A DNA stretch of 64,000 bases, taken from NCBI RefSeq assembly GCF_001434915.1, contig NZ_AZEF01000016.1, positions 62,001 to 126,000 on the forward strand. The letters run 5' to 3'. The notes under the pieces were generated by a model, which saw nothing but the letters and a program-made list of their open reading frames with translations, was not told where the DNA came from and searched no databases. The position numbers and the translations under genes are program-made. Positions 9,656 to 18,131 of this stretch are shown in pieces. Every line of letters starts with the position of its first letter. Position 1 is the stretch's first letter. This DNA comes from Liquorilactobacillus capillatus DSM 19910 (GTDB taxonomy: Bacteria; Bacillota; Bacilli; Lactobacillales; Lactobacillaceae).

Positions 9656-9693
9656 GCACAAAGATAAACCCTTAATTATAAAATAACCTTTTT

Positions 9694-9731
9694 TAACAAA
9701 AAAACGTGTGAACTGCTTTCAGTCACACATC
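9694..9731 (-). terminator. Rho-independent terminator of hom-thrB
   Basis: A GTGTGACTG / CAGTTCACAC hairpin with a short loop is followed on the minus strand by seven T residues, about 50 bases after the thrB stop. Confidence 0.85.
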
Positions 9732-9781
9732 TTTTCTAAAATATTCTCTTATATAACTCTGACTATTAAATAACCGTTAGT

Positions 9782-10654
9782 TTACTTTTTAACAGTAACA
9801 CCTTGCCGATCAACTTCTAAATTAACCAATTTACCTGATAGGCCAGTTTGTTTCACTGCATCTGTAAATGCATCGAGCTTTTGTTCTGAAATAATAGTCA
9901 TCACTGTTGGACCAGCACCACTTAAATAAGTAGCAACTGCATGATGCAAGTGTCCGATTTTTCGGAGCTGCGCTAAATGGGGAACAAGTTTCTGACGATA
10001 GCGCTCATGGTAGAGATCAGCCTCCATCAACTGGCCTGCTTGTTCTAGTTGATTGGTCATTAAAGCCGCGACTAACGTATTACCAATGCTCCCTGCATGT
10101 GTTGCTTCCATAAATGGCAACTGTTTTGGCAAAACATTGCGGCTCTCCGTCGTTAATAATTCCTGTTCAGGGATATAAGCCACTAACCGCGTTTCTGGAA
10201 AGTATCCCTTAATACTTATGTTTTTGCCATCTACAAAAGACGAAACGACAAAATCCCCTAAAATAGCTGGTGCGACATTGTCAGGATGGCCTTCCAATTC
10301 AGCTGCCTGCTGAACTTTTTCAGTCTTTGTTAAACTCACTTTGCCTAATTGAACCGCAAGCTCAATGCCTGCAACAATTGCTGAAGAGCTACTACCTAAT
10401 CCACGTGCCAGTGGAATATCTGATTCAACCTTAATTCTGTGTGCCGGTAAAGATGGACAGAGTCTTAAAGCAGTTTTAATAATCATATTAGTCTCATTAT
10501 GTGGAATACCCTTCCCCATATCATGCTCTACGATCCAGTTTGAATTCTCTTCAAGAACTGTTACTGTCAAATATAGTGTGATTGCAATCCCTAATGAATC
10601 AAATCCTGGACCCAAGTTAGCACTAGTTGCAGGAACCCTAATTTGTACCTTCAT
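9782..10654 (-). CDS. thrB: Homoserine kinase
   Basis: ThrB phosphorylates L-homoserine with ATP, the fourth step from aspartate to threonine. The 290-residue GHMP-family kinase shows PATSANLGPGFDSLG at residues 8-22, the ATP-binding loop ARGLGSSSSA near residue 86, and the C-terminal GHMP motif LSGAGPTVM near residue 244. It starts 21 bases after the hom stop and shares its transcript. Length is normal for the family. Confidence 0.96.
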   Translation of the reverse strand: MKVQIRVPATSANLGPGFDSLGIAITLYLTVTVLEENSNWIVEHDMGKGIPHNETNMIIKTALRLCPSLPAHRIKVESDIPLARGLGSSSSAIVAGIELAVQLGKVSLTKTEKVQQAAELEGHPDNVAPAILGDFVVSSFVDGKNISIKGYFPETRLVAYIPEQELLTTESRNVLPKQLPFMEATHAGSIGNTLVAALMTNQLEQAGQLMEADLYHERYRQKLVPHLAQLRKIGHLHHAVATYLSGAGPTVMTIISEQKLDAFTDAVKQTGLSGKLVNLEVDRQGVTVKK

Positions 10655-10675
10655 CTTACGAATTCATCTCCATTA

Positions 10676-11959
10676 TCACGCTGACAGCAGTTTATACGAA
10701 GCGATAACATCAATTCCATCTAGTTCCTTAATTGCTGCAAGGATCGCTTTTAACTGTGCTTCCGACATCTGATGAGTCGTCATCACTACCCGTGCGTAAT
10801 TATCATCCAATTCGGTCTGTAAAATCAAATGGAAACTAGCCTTAACACTTGTCATTACTTCTGTAATCTTCAACATCTGACCCGGTTGGTCTTTAACTCG
10901 TAGTGAAATATAGTAAGGATACACTACTTCGCTAGGTAATGCCTGTTTTCCTTCGCGTGAAAAATCATTGAAGCGGCTGCCTGTTGTTCCTAAGACAATA
11001 TCCTTCGTCACTGCAATAATGTCGCTTAAAACACTATTAGCTGTGGGTAGCTCGCCTGCACCTGGTCCATAAAACATCGTCTCGCCAACTGCCGCTCCAG
11101 TAACAAGGACTGCATTGTTTTCATTCTGAACAGCTGCTAAAGGTTGGTCCTCTGGAATCAACACCGGTCCAACCGAAACCTTGATGCGATCGTTAATCAA
11201 TTTAGCGATCCCCACTAACTTAATATTATAACCTAATTCCTTAGCTTGCTTAATATCCTCTAGGTCGACCCCACTGATCCCCTTTATTTCAATATCATCA
11301 AGCGCAACGTTCATTCCAAAAGCAAAGCGAGTCAAAATAATCATCTTATACGCCGCATCGATACCTTCCACATCGTTAGTTGGATCAGCTTCAGCAAAAC
11401 CTAGCTCTTGTGCTGATTGCAATGCTTCTTGATATTCAACATGATTTTGGCTCATTTGCGTCATGATATAATTGGTTGTTCCGTTAACAATTCCCTTAAC
11501 CTCAACTATTCGGTCGGCTGCAAAGGAGTTGACGATCGTTCTTAAAATTGGAATTCCACCAGCAACACTTGCTTCATAAAATAAGTCACAATTATTTTTA
11601 CCTGCCAGTTCAGCTAGTTCTGAACCATAAGTTGCAATCAGATCCTTGTTAGCAGTAATCACATGTTTACCTGCTTTCAGTAAACGTTCAATGTATTCTT
11701 TAGCTGTCGTTACTGTTCCCATCACTTCAACAACAATCTGAATCTCTTCATCGTTAAGCAAAGCATCAATTTGATCAGTTACATTCACACCCGTCAAATC
11801 AATATTCCGTTTCTTTTTAAGATCATGAACGACCACTGTCTTAATAACCAATTTTCGTCCAGTAATGCTAGATATTTTATTTTGATGGTCGTGCAAAATC
11901 CTTACCACACCACTGCCGACAGTTCCAAGGCCTAAAACCCCAATGTTAATGACTTGCAT
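10676..11959 (-). CDS. hom: Homoserine dehydrogenase
   Basis: Hom reduces aspartate semialdehyde to homoserine. The 427-residue protein has an NAD(P)-binding GLGTVGSGV at residues 9-17, the catalytic domain with TANKDLIA near residue 105 and GIVNGTTNYIM near residue 158, and a C-terminal ACT domain (from ~residue 345, RVKDQPGQMLKI) for threonine feedback. GGAGG precedes the ATG. It heads the hom-thrB operon, divergent from thrC. No aspartate kinase or semialdehyde dehydrogenase gene is in the window. Confidence 0.96.
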   Translation of the reverse strand: MQVINIGVLGLGTVGSGVVRILHDHQNKISSITGRKLVIKTVVVHDLKKKRNIDLTGVNVTDQIDALLNDEEIQIVVEVMGTVTTAKEYIERLLKAGKHVITANKDLIATYGSELAELAGKNNCDLFYEASVAGGIPILRTIVNSFAADRIVEVKGIVNGTTNYIMTQMSQNHVEYQEALQSAQELGFAEADPTNDVEGIDAAYKMIILTRFAFGMNVALDDIEIKGISGVDLEDIKQAKELGYNIKLVGIAKLINDRIKVSVGPVLIPEDQPLAAVQNENNAVLVTGAAVGETMFYGPGAGELPTANSVLSDIIAVTKDIVLGTTGSRFNDFSREGKQALPSEVVYPYYISLRVKDQPGQMLKITEVMTSVKASFHLILQTELDDNYARVVMTTHQMSEAQLKAILAAIKELDGIDVIASYKLLSA

Positions 11960-11989
11960 GTCGCATCCTCCAATTCCTATATTGAAACC

Positions 11990-12017
11990 ATTCTATCATA
12001 TAAATCTAATTTTTAAA
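11990..12017 (-). promoter_or_regulatory. Putative hom-thrB promoter
   Basis: TTTAAA (12012-12017) and TAGAAT (11990-11995) are 16 bases apart on the minus strand, about 30 bases before the hom start. It matches sigma-A in four and five positions. Confidence 0.45.
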
Positions 12018-12106
12018 CCATAAAATGGAAATAGTTTAATTTTTACAAAAACTTAGTATTAGTATTTTTTTACTCAAAAAACAACCTTATTCAGATCAGG
12101 ATTATC

Positions 12107-12136
12107 TGTTATCCTTCCTAGAATTATGTTATCCTT
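12107..12136 (+). promoter_or_regulatory. Direct repeat upstream of thrC, candidate operator
   Basis: The ten-base word TGTTATCCTT occurs at 12107-12116 and again at 12127-12136, exactly 20 bases apart (two helical turns). A TATAAA -10-like box follows at 12139-12144. This spacing suits two protomers bound on one DNA face in front of thrC. The cognate regulator is unknown. Confidence 0.45.
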
Positions 12137-12193
12137 TTTATAAAATACGCAGCTTAATGAGAGAAGTATCAAGAGCCTAAGGAGGAAACCCTT

Positions 12194-13690
12194 ATGAACA
12201 TCCTTTACAAGAGTACACGTGACAAAAATGGGCAGACAGTAACTGCATCCCAAGCAATTCTACAAGGGCTTAGCCCTGATGGTGGCTTGTATGTTCCTGA
12301 TGCCATCCCCAAATTCAAATTACCTTTATCTTCATTAAAGCAGCTGTCTTATCAAGAATTAGCCTATCATATTTTACAACCTTTTTTCAGTGACTTTAGT
12401 GAACAAGAGCTTAAAAAATGTCTCGCTAACGCTTATGACTCAACCTTTACCACTCCACAAATCGCACCGCTAACTTATCATGCGGGCAATGCTTATCTTG
12501 AACTATTTCATGGTCCAACGATTGCATTTAAAGATGTTGCTCTACAATTACTGCCGCAGCTTATGACTACCGCAGCCCGCAAAAATAAGCTGCAAGAAGA
12601 AATCGTTATCCTAACAGCTACTTCTGGCGATACCGGTAAAGCCGCGATGGCTGGTTTTGCTGATGTTCCTAATACGAAAATAATTGTTTTCTACCCCAAA
12701 GACGGCGTTAGTCCTATTCAAGAACGACAGATGCTGACCCAGCAGGGAGATAATACTTTTGTTGTTGGGATCAAAGGTAACTTTGATGATGCACAAACAA
12801 AAGTTAAGCAGATCTTCAGCGACTCTGATCTTAACACTGCTCTCAAACAAGCTGGCTACCGTTTTTCATCTGCAAATTCAATTAATATCGGACGACTCTT
12901 CCCACAAATCGTTTATTATTTCTATGCTTACGGTCAGCTGCTTGCTGCTGGAAAAATAAAAGAAGGTGAGACAGTTAATTTTAGTGTTCCGACTGGTAAC
13001 TTTGGCAATATTCTTGCAGGTTATTTTGCCAAAAAGATGGGCTTGCCTATCAATAAACTACTTTGTGCTTCCAACCGTAATAATGTCTTAACTGATTTTT
13101 TCAATGAAGGAATTTATAATAAAAACCGCCCCTTCTATGTTACTTCATCACCTTCAATGGATATCTTAGTCTCTAGTAATCTTGAACGCTTATTATTCTA
13201 TATTAGCGGCGAAGATCCGGTTAAAACGGCGTCCTTAATGGCTAAGCTAACTAGTACAGGCAAGTATCAAATTGACTCTATGATGCGTTCACAGTTAACT
13301 GATTTTTATGCAGCCTCTGCAACTGAAAAGCAAACGGAACAAGAGATTAAACGACTCTTCACAACTGATCAAACTACAATTGATCCTCATACCGCTGTTG
13401 CTTCTTATGTTGCCCAAAAATACCATCATGAGGAACGTATAGATCAGCGACAAACAATTATTGTTTCAACAGCAAGCCCATATAAGTTCCCCCACTTCGT
13501 TTTAAGTGCTCTGCAACTTAAGTATGATTCTCAAAAACCTTTTGGTGTAATTAATGCCTTGCATTCCAACACCAAAATACCCTTACCACAAGCTATTGAA
13601 GAACTTATGCATCTCCCACTTAAGCACCACTGCGAAGTTGCCCCCGCAGAAATGAAGAATGCTGTTAAAGAAATTCTAAACCTATTTTAA
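12194..13690 (+). CDS. thrC: Threonine synthase
   Basis: ThrC converts O-phosphohomoserine to threonine with PLP. The 498-residue protein is the long (fungal/gamma-proteobacterial-like) type. It shows the PLP-lysine motif HGPTIAFKDVALQ near residue 105 and the phosphate-binding SGDTGKAA near residue 145; NYFPTSGNFG-type binding is seen as SVPTGNFGNILAGY near residue 265. AAGGAGG lies ten bases before the ATG. It is divergent from hom-thrB with a 234-base control region between them, so the threonine genes form two transcripts. Confidence 0.96.
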   Translation: MNILYKSTRDKNGQTVTASQAILQGLSPDGGLYVPDAIPKFKLPLSSLKQLSYQELAYHILQPFFSDFSEQELKKCLANAYDSTFTTPQIAPLTYHAGNAYLELFHGPTIAFKDVALQLLPQLMTTAARKNKLQEEIVILTATSGDTGKAAMAGFADVPNTKIIVFYPKDGVSPIQERQMLTQQGDNTFVVGIKGNFDDAQTKVKQIFSDSDLNTALKQAGYRFSSANSINIGRLFPQIVYYFYAYGQLLAAGKIKEGETVNFSVPTGNFGNILAGYFAKKMGLPINKLLCASNRNNVLTDFFNEGIYNKNRPFYVTSSPSMDILVSSNLERLLFYISGEDPVKTASLMAKLTSTGKYQIDSMMRSQLTDFYAASATEKQTEQEIKRLFTTDQTTIDPHTAVASYVAQKYHHEERIDQRQTIIVSTASPYKFPHFVLSALQLKYDSQKPFGVINALHSNTKIPLPQAIEELMHLPLKHHCEVAPAEMKNAVKEILNLF

Positions 13691-13725
13691 CTATTATTTA
13701 AAGGTATAAACTGAAGACAGTACAC

Positions 13726-13766
13726 AAAAGTACTGAGCCAGAGTATAATTTGGCCCAGTACTTTTT
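13726..13766. terminator. Bidirectional terminator between thrC and the membrane GT-C gene
   Basis: AAAAGTACTG and CAGTACTTTTT form a stem, with GCCA/TGGC extending it inward. T runs occur on both strands, so it can end thrC and the convergent gene at 13809. Confidence 0.85.
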
Positions 13767-13808
13767 AAGTATCATTACATGCTCTAGAATAAGTCAACTA
13801 GCTCATTT

Positions 13809-15329
13809 TTATCTTAAAGCAATTATTATCCCCTTTAGTCTCTGCACAGCATTCTCAAATACTAACGTAGCTAATATTAAATAAACCGGTAAAAATTGAA
13901 TTAAATATCTACTACGCCCACCTTCAAAAATAAGTAAGAATAAAAAGCCACCCAGTATACTTAAGCGTAGCATTTGAGCATACTTTGTTTTATAGTCATA
14001 TCCCAAGACGATTATCATTAATAAAACTGACCAGCTTAACTGTGCAAACCAGTAGAAATCGCCTAAATGTTTACCTGTTGGATATATAAATGACTGCAAA
14101 AAACCTCGGTTTCCCTTTTCAACTGGAGCTGTTATAAATCCACCTTCTACATTCCAACCAAAGGTTCCGTCAGAAGTATTATTAAAGTTTTTAAAGAGAA
14201 GAAACTTAATATATCCAAGCGGTCCTAGTTGGCGTAAACGTGTTTTTATAACTTTCTTTGAGTACTCTTTCTTTGCATCTGGACCCTTAAGCGAACGGGT
14301 TTTAGCAACGTTTTCCCGGTTATAACTGCCATTACCAAGCATGCCCATACTAATAAAATGAATCGGTGGTAGAGCCTTCCCTTTTGAAATACGTACATAG
14401 TCTTGTTCCTCAGTAAAATGATTAAACGCGTTAATACTTATACCAGCAAATAATAAAACACTGCAAATTGGAATAACGCCTCTCAGTATTATCCGCCTAA
14501 AGTTTATTTTTCTCTCTATCATTACAGTACTTGCATATAGTCCATAAACTACTGCAATAGCAATAAGAGGGATAATCGCAGAGGGTTTCATAAGATATGT
14601 ACCTGCTGCACTAAATCCTAAAAAAATTGAAGCAACAACTACGACCGATATCCTATTTTTAAAATAAACTATACATGAAAATGCCAATAAACAGGCTGAA
14701 ACAAAAGGCAAAACCATTGTATCTGAATAAGGGACTATGATCATCGGAAAAAGCAATAGAAAAATTCCGTGGAGATAGATAGCCAAGTCGACTTTTTTCT
14801 TATTTATAACTTTTATCGTTAGAATGTTCAAGAGAACTGCAATGTCTGTACATATCAATGAAAGATAACCTGTATTCAACCAAGTTAACTTCATATTAAA
14901 AAAATTTAGTAAATATTTCTGGAAGAAAAGTAAAAAAAGGTTATTCGGATAAATCTCAAGATAGGAAACATCTCCGCTAGGATCCTTCAAAAAATTATGA
15001 ATAATACCTGCATCAAAACCAATCTTTGTGTGTGTCTGTTTCAAAAAGATCAACTGCCATATAAAAACTAACAGTAGGAATAGAGGTGCTGTTATATAAG
15101 CGTATTTAATAAAAATCGTACTTAATTTCTGGTAAGCCCAAGGTAATTTAAAAACTATTATAATTAGTAGAACTGCCAGTAACAGCAAGGCAATAGTTAT
15201 TGCCGAAACATTTTCAATAAAAAAATGGTTATTTTGGATTGCCCCAATTAGAGTTATCCCTACCCAAATAGTAAAAATCGTGATCAAAAGTCGGTTAAAT
15301 AATGAAAAAAATTGATTTCTAGTTATCAT
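13809..15329 (-). CDS. Polytopic membrane protein, GT-C type glycosyltransferase-like
   Basis: The 506-residue protein has about 11-12 predicted membrane segments and a first external loop with an acidic GFDAGIIHNF motif near residue 103, the position of the catalytic Asp in GT-C enzymes. A conserved EGGRSRYLIQFLP lies near the C-terminus. Such proteins use lipid-linked sugars on the outer membrane face; related lactobacillar proteins include a family associated with XrtG exosortase loci, though no exosortase is seen here. Substrate unknown. It could decorate teichoic acids or proteins. It ends convergent to thrC. Confidence 0.7.
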   Translation of the reverse strand: MITRNQFFSLFNRLLITIFTIWVGITLIGAIQNNHFFIENVSAITIALLLLAVLLIIIVFKLPWAYQKLSTIFIKYAYITAPLFLLLVFIWQLIFLKQTHTKIGFDAGIIHNFLKDPSGDVSYLEIYPNNLFLLFFQKYLLNFFNMKLTWLNTGYLSLICTDIAVLLNILTIKVINKKKVDLAIYLHGIFLLLFPMIIVPYSDTMVLPFVSACLLAFSCIVYFKNRISVVVVASIFLGFSAAGTYLMKPSAIIPLIAIAVVYGLYASTVMIERKINFRRIILRGVIPICSVLLFAGISINAFNHFTEEQDYVRISKGKALPPIHFISMGMLGNGSYNRENVAKTRSLKGPDAKKEYSKKVIKTRLRQLGPLGYIKFLLFKNFNNTSDGTFGWNVEGGFITAPVEKGNRGFLQSFIYPTGKHLGDFYWFAQLSWSVLLMIIVLGYDYKTKYAQMLRLSILGGFLFLLIFEGGRSRYLIQFLPVYLILATLVFENAVQRLKGIIIALR

Positions 15330-15572
15330 TTCTATACTCCATTTTTATTCTTATTTTTAGTTATGCTTTGTAAAGTACGCAAGATTTTATTGTCAATAAC
15401 TCTATATTCTGGACTGCCCTACATTATAAAGATGGACTTATGTTAATAAATAGTTACCATATTTGAATTGTAACATATCGTTGACTGCCCCTTGATTATC
15501 CATCACAAAATCAACTTTTTCATTAATTTACCTAACTTCTCTTATTATTCTCTCTTATGGTGCAGTTTTACC
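15330..15572. other. Intergenic region between membrane protein and Lrp regulator
   Basis: AT-rich divergent spacer. TTGACA on the minus strand at 15391-15396 may be the -35 of the membrane protein gene, but its -10 is weak (TTACAA at 17 bases). I see no gene or hairpin here. Confidence 0.4.
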
Positions 15573-15600
15573 TTGTTAGTTAACTATGTTATATTATATT
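15573..15600 (+). promoter_or_regulatory. Putative promoter of the Lrp/AsnC gene
   Basis: TTGTTA (15573-15578) and TATATT (15595-15600) are 16 bases apart, about 28 bases upstream of the start codon. Confidence 0.5.
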
Positions 15601-15628
15601 ACATAAAGATATACTTGGAGGAATTAAG

Positions 15629-16081
15629 ATGGATGAAATTGATTTGAAAATTGTCTCGACTTTACAAAAAGACGCACGTATCTCTCTCAAGAAACTAGCA
15701 GATATCTGTTTTATTTCTGCGCCAGCCGTTTCAACCAGATTAGCCCATCTCCGAGAACGAGGCATAATAACCGGTTATCATACTGCTATTAACTATAAAG
15801 TCCTAAGTTTTCCTATTAAAGCTTATGTCAGTCTACGTTTATCCCCCAAAGATAAAGAGGATTTTTATCCTTATATAAAATCAGTTGGGAATGTCGTTTC
15901 CTGTGACTGTGTTACAGGCAGCTACTCACAAATTATCGTTTGTTATTTCAAAAGCACCAAATCACTCGATAACTTTATCAATGATATCCAACGCTTTGGA
16001 GAAACTAAAACACAAATCGTTTTCTCAACTAGTATTGAGCAACGTCCATTAGAATTAAATCCAGGAAAGAACTATTTTTAG
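15629..16081 (+). CDS. Lrp/AsnC family transcriptional regulator
   Basis: The 150-residue protein has the Lrp plan: an N-terminal winged-helix domain (DEIDLKIVSTLQKDARIS, helix-turn-helix to ~residue 55) and a C-terminal RAM effector domain (~65-145) with TGSYSQII at the ligand-binding loop. Lrp proteins form dimers/octamers and sense amino acids. GGAGG precedes the ATG. It is alone between oppositely transcribed membrane protein genes, so its targets cannot be read from context; autoregulation is likely for this family. Confidence 0.9.
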   Translation: MDEIDLKIVSTLQKDARISLKKLADICFISAPAVSTRLAHLRERGIITGYHTAINYKVLSFPIKAYVSLRLSPKDKEDFYPYIKSVGNVVSCDCVTGSYSQIIVCYFKSTKSLDNFINDIQRFGETKTQIVFSTSIEQRPLELNPGKNYF

Positions 16082-16258
16082 TTATCGTAAATACTCTACA
16101 GTTACTAATTGAATAACCATTTATAAAAGGATTATTGGCAAGCTATTACTTAGTCATAATTCTTTTTTTAGGTCTTACACTCTATCTAATAAAAAAAACT
16201 TCGTCAAAATTTACTTTTAACTCAGTTTTCTCATTTTATAATATTAATTTTAACAGTA

Positions 16259-18031
16259 TCAATGCCTTTTCCTCTGGTCGACATCTTCCCATCCAGGTTC
16301 TTCTATGTCTAACAACCTCGTCGTATTTTTTATAACCAAAAAAGTCACTAAAGTAATCCAACTAAGTCCGGCTAATACAACAGAGCAATAATATAATTTA
16401 CTTTGATTGTAACCTACAGTAATCGTATGGTTCCCCTTCGGTAAGTTAATCTGAACGGTCCCCCGCTTACTAATATTAAAAGTATATCTTTTACTATTAA
16501 CATATACATATGTTCGTGCATAAGCTACTGCGGGGACATCAACTACAGCATGTTTAACTAACTTAACCTTATAAGTCAATGCATTTGGACTAGATATAGG
16601 CGCTACTTTTTGCGCTCTTCCATTGACCATCATTAGATTATTAATAATAGAACCTGAACTCTTTTGAGCTTTTTCTGGATAGTAATCTGTTTCTCCATAA
16701 ATTGCTAAATAACTAAATTGATATTTATAATTATCCTTATCTAATTGAGCTGGTTGTGGAATGTTTTGCAATGTCACCGCTGCAGGTTTCAAATATGTAT
16801 TCTGATTAAACTTTGAAACCAATTGACTAGAATCCGCAGTAGCGCTGAAATAACTAAACATACTTATAGTCGCAACACCTAGTATAAAAATAATTGGTGC
16901 ACCCTTACGGAGTCTCCTAAAAACTTTAGTTTGATAGATTTGATAAATACCGTCGGATGCAACAATTGCCAAAAATAAATTAGCGTAACTAAGATATCGC
17001 CAAGGTAGCTGAATAACTGCTAAAGGCGATTCTCTAAAACTACCCCAAGGGAAAACCGATGTGGATATTATAGTTAAAAACACACCTAGAATGTAAGAAA
17101 AAAGACCTATAGGCTTGTTCTTAACCCAATACCACCCCAAAAAAAGTGTTGCGAGGAGAAGAAGTCCTATACTTGAATTTTTAGCAACATTTGATATAGA
17201 GCTTTGGAACAAGGTAAATCCGTCTATTGTAACATTAACACCTGGCTTTGCTGATGTTACATTATGATTAATAAAATCAGTTATAAACGGAATAACAACT
17301 GGCATAATCATCAAAAAGATTAAGCTAGCGCTCATAAGAATATAAAAAAATCTTTTTCTTAATAAATTATGTCCTAAAAATAACCCAGTTAATACGCAAA
17401 TTATTAGCACCTCAATAGTCATAACAACACTAAGAACATGACTATATATTAATAATGACATACCCACACTGAAAATATACCATTTTTTCCCATTTCTAAA
17501 AAATAGTTCATAGAAACCTAGAAATACAAGCGGCAAAAATGTAACTGCAATAAACTCTCCAAATACAAAATTACCAAGATATAATCGATACGCTGCTAAA
17601 ACATAAATAAATGCAAAAACTATACTGCGTATTTTACTTTTAGAAAAACTCAGCATACAAAAATAGCTTATTAAATAAGTAGCAAAGGTTATTAACCCAT
17701 ACCAAATATAGAAAGCACTAACCGGATTAAAATAAAACCTTAATAAAGCCCACGGATATAAAAAAACCGTCGGATAAAACAAAAAAGACCCTACTCCAGT
17801 TTTTTGAAAAGTTGCCGTTGCAATAAAAGTAAACCATTTCCCATGCTGCAAATTTCGGTATATTTCTTCAACACGTGAAACATGAAATAACCAATCTGAA
17901 AAAGCCGAAAGACGCTGAGTCTCAAAAAAAGGCTTAACCATAATAATAGTTGCTGTTAAAAAAAGAATAATTACTAGTAACGATTGCACTATTTTTATAT
18001 ATTTATTTTTACTAATTATATTTTGTTTCAT
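16259..18031 (-). CDS. Large polytopic membrane protein, GT-C/COG5617-like
   Basis: The 590-residue protein has about 10-12 membrane segments followed by a ~150-residue C-terminal beta-rich extracellular part (NLPKGNHTITVGY) and one last membrane helix. The first external loop carries FSDWLFHVSRVEEIY, and AAYRLYLGNFVFGEF lies near residue 150. It is a clear paralogue of the next gene (18132-19817), sharing loop motif, size and topology. The family resembles YfhO-like and '6-pyruvoyl tetrahydropterin synthase-related' membrane proteins (COG5617), probably lipid-linked sugar transferases. Function is inferred only. Confidence 0.7.
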   Translation of the reverse strand: MKQNIISKNKYIKIVQSLLVIILFLTATIIMVKPFFETQRLSAFSDWLFHVSRVEEIYRNLQHGKWFTFIATATFQKTGVGSFLFYPTVFLYPWALLRFYFNPVSAFYIWYGLITFATYLISYFCMLSFSKSKIRSIVFAFIYVLAAYRLYLGNFVFGEFIAVTFLPLVFLGFYELFFRNGKKWYIFSVGMSLLIYSHVLSVVMTIEVLIICVLTGLFLGHNLLRKRFFYILMSASLIFLMIMPVVIPFITDFINHNVTSAKPGVNVTIDGFTLFQSSISNVAKNSSIGLLLLATLFLGWYWVKNKPIGLFSYILGVFLTIISTSVFPWGSFRESPLAVIQLPWRYLSYANLFLAIVASDGIYQIYQTKVFRRLRKGAPIIFILGVATISMFSYFSATADSSQLVSKFNQNTYLKPAAVTLQNIPQPAQLDKDNYKYQFSYLAIYGETDYYPEKAQKSSGSIINNLMMVNGRAQKVAPISSPNALTYKVKLVKHAVVDVPAVAYARTYVYVNSKRYTFNISKRGTVQINLPKGNHTITVGYNQSKLYYCSVVLAGLSWITLVTFLVIKNTTRLLDIEEPGWEDVDQRKRH

Positions 18032-18131
18032 ATTAACGTCAACTCATCCTCACAAAAACAAATTTGTAGTGCTAATATAGATATATTTTCTACTTACTTT
18101 ACCTAGTCTTTATTAATTGTACTATTAAAAA

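Noticed and set aside
16135-16335. 66-codon plus-strand frame after the Lrp gene
   Set aside because: Its second half overlaps the 3' end of the large membrane protein gene on the other strand, its start site is weak and no terminator follows.
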